Of a DNA stretch of 22,338 nt, positions 21,332 to 22,338 are shown piece by piece. Under the pieces are notes generated by a model, which had not been told where the DNA came from, did no database searches, and worked only from the letters and a program-made list of their open reading frames with translations. Origin of the DNA: a virus; the IMG/VR virus record IMGVR_UViG_3300017708_002382, positions 1-22,338 of that record, one strand, 5' to 3'. The number at the start of each line of letters is the position of its first letter. The first letter of the stretch is position 1. Position numbers and translations under genes: made by a program.

Positions 21332-22338
21332 ATGCAAGCGGATAGTGGCTCGTTTTCTCTAGGGGCGTCATCTGCCGATCTGATCACAGCCACCCTTCGG
21401 ATCAACAGTACAAAGTTTGCGCTTGAGTACCCTCGGGCGTTAACTAATTACATTCGTATTTATGACGCTGATTCGGCGTCGTTCAGCACGTCTGGTAGTT
21501 CTGTCGACTTTGACCTCGGCTACTACCTTGGAGTCGATTCTCAGGAATACGTCTCGAGCTTTGGAGATGTTCTGCTCAAGCGAGCTCTCAAGTTTGTAGG
21601 ACAAACCGAGAGTTTTGCCGTCGGGACGTCGTCTGTCTCGTTCCCCTTTGGCTATCGCTTCGCAGCGCAGAGAGCCGGGTTTAACGAAATTAATGAAGAG
21701 AGGACCTACGCAGTCACCGCCGCAGGGGGAGCCTTCTATATCGATGGGGTCATACGCGGGTCTCTCGATCTCGCTGAAGGCGGGACTTACACCTTTGATC
21801 AATCAGACAGTAGTAATAGCAATCATCCGTTTCGCTTTTCGACTACCAGCAATGGCACGCATGGCAGTGGCTCAGAGTATGTAACCGGCGTTAGCACAAG
21901 CGGTGTTCCAGGGAACCCAGGGGCTTTCACCAGAATCACTGTCGCAGCTGGGGCTCCGGACCTTCATTACTATTGCGTCAACCACTCTGGGATGGGGTCG
22001 ACGGCCAGCACGCCTACGGCGACTGGCATTAGGACGTATCGAGTCATTGTGGTCAGCACAGGCTCTGGCAATAAATACTTTGTCGACGGAGTCCAGCAAG
22101 CTGTCCTCAATCTCTCGGAGGGAGGGGCCTATACATTTGATCAGTCAGACAGCAGTAATAACAATCACCCGCTTCGCTTTTCTACGACGGACAATGGCAC
22201 GCATGGCGGCGGGTCGGCGTACACAGTCGGAGTTACTACTAACGGCATCCCTGGAAACCCAGGAGCTTTCACCCGGATAAGGGTTGCTGTTGGCGCTCCA
22301 GATCTTCATTACTACTGCGTCAACCACTCTGGGATGGG
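21332..22338 (+). CDS. Structural protein with cupredoxin-like repeats (partial, runs off the right edge)
   Basis: An open frame starts at the ATG at 21332, with GAGGT five bases upstream, and continues without a stop to the window end (335 codons and two bases). Residues 1-120 are a beta domain (GSFSLGASSADLITATLRIN, YIRIYDADSASFSTSG). Two repeats of 114 residues follow. Each has YTFDQSDSSN, a His (His165, His279) in N-H-P-(F/L)-R-F, and after 50 residues Y-Y-C-V-N-H-S-G-M-G (Cys215-His218-Met221; Cys329-His332-Met335). His, then Cys-x2-His-x2-Met, is the ligand order of type 1 copper proteins. The context is that of a cyanophage fibre or surface protein, where such repeats occur. Copper binding is not proven. 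Downstream sequence is missing. Confidence 0.8.
   Translation, partial: MQADSGSFSLGASSADLITATLRINSTKFALEYPRALTNYIRIYDADSASFSTSGSSVDFDLGYYLGVDSQEYVSSFGDVLLKRALKFVGQTESFAVGTSSVSFPFGYRFAAQRAGFNEINEERTYAVTAAGGAFYIDGVIRGSLDLAEGGTYTFDQSDSSNSNHPFRFSTTSNGTHGSGSEYVTGVSTSGVPGNPGAFTRITVAAGAPDLHYYCVNHSGMGSTASTPTATGIRTYRVIVVSTGSGNKYFVDGVQQAVLNLSEGGAYTFDQSDSSNNNHPLRFSTTDNGTHGGGSAYTVGVTTNGIPGNPGAFTRIRVAVGAPDLHYYCVNHSGM
21704..21996 (+). repeat. Cupredoxin-like repeat, copy 1
   Basis: This is the first of two tandem coding repeats. Its Cys-His-Met end lies 342 bases (114 codons) before the same end of copy 2. The protein identity is high in YTFDQSDSSN and in PGNPGAFTRI. The start differs by a four-codon indel. 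Confidence 0.85.
22034..22338 (+). repeat. Cupredoxin-like repeat, copy 2
   Basis: This is the second tandem repeat, cut by the window edge exactly after the Cys-x2-His-x2-Met end. It is related to copy 1 over nearly its full length, with synonymous differences showing it is not a fresh copy. More copies may follow beyond the window. Confidence 0.85.

Noticed and set aside
1-22338. CRISPR arrays, tRNA or rRNA genes, insertion sequences, integrase or attachment sites
   Set aside because: No regularly spaced direct repeats, cloverleaf, transposase or recombinase motif was recognised. The repeats present are in-frame coding repeats.

Overview
The window looks like part of a marine picocyanobacterial phage (cyanophage) genome, or a closely related provirus or metagenomic phage. 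The evidence is a plant/cyanobacterial-type [2Fe-2S] ferredoxin, a small protein ending in a CP12-like motif, exported proteins of a type I recognise from marine cyanophages, and one long block of virion genes packed with overlapping or abutting start and stop codons. No portal, terminase, sheath, tape-measure, polymerase, tRNA, rRNA, integrase or CRISPR array could be recognised, so the virus family cannot be fixed. The absence of a tape-measure or sheath gene in the long capsid-to-fibre run hints at a short or unusual tail (inference).

Left arm (about 1-2417, + strand): a two-helix membrane protein, a secreted protein, ferredoxin, a second secreted protein sharing a short motif with the first, and a third exported protein whose start codon cannot be found in the expected place. 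This arm converges on, and overlaps by 101 bp, the last gene of the minus-strand block.

Central block (about 2317-19191, - strand, read right to left): probable major capsid protein, a probable accessory capsid protein, a rho-independent terminator, an SH3-like/helix-hairpin-helix protein, a probable neck protein, four small virion-type proteins (one with a DUF4214-like head and a coiled coil), a previously hidden 36-residue membrane ORF, a 481-residue protein with a SWIM-like Cys/His zinc motif, three fibre or baseplate-like proteins, a 1868-residue modular adhesin (LamG, repeated marine-phage domain, SPRY), a tail-fibre-assembly-like protein with tandem repeats, and two membrane proteins.

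Right arm (about 19243-22338, + strand): two overlapping LAGLIDADG-type genes sit head to head with the capsid gene. The first keeps acidic residues at both motifs and the second appears to have lost both. Then come a 72-residue protein with a CP12-like C-terminus, a virion-type protein, and a gene that runs off the window carrying two 114-residue repeats with a cupredoxin-like His...Cys-x2-His-x2-Met pattern.

Together this is a late structural region flanked by accessory genes. Ferredoxin and the CP12-like protein would act on host electron and carbon flow. The exported proteins probably act in or on the host envelope. The homing-endonuclease pair is likely a selfish element parked beside the capsid gene.
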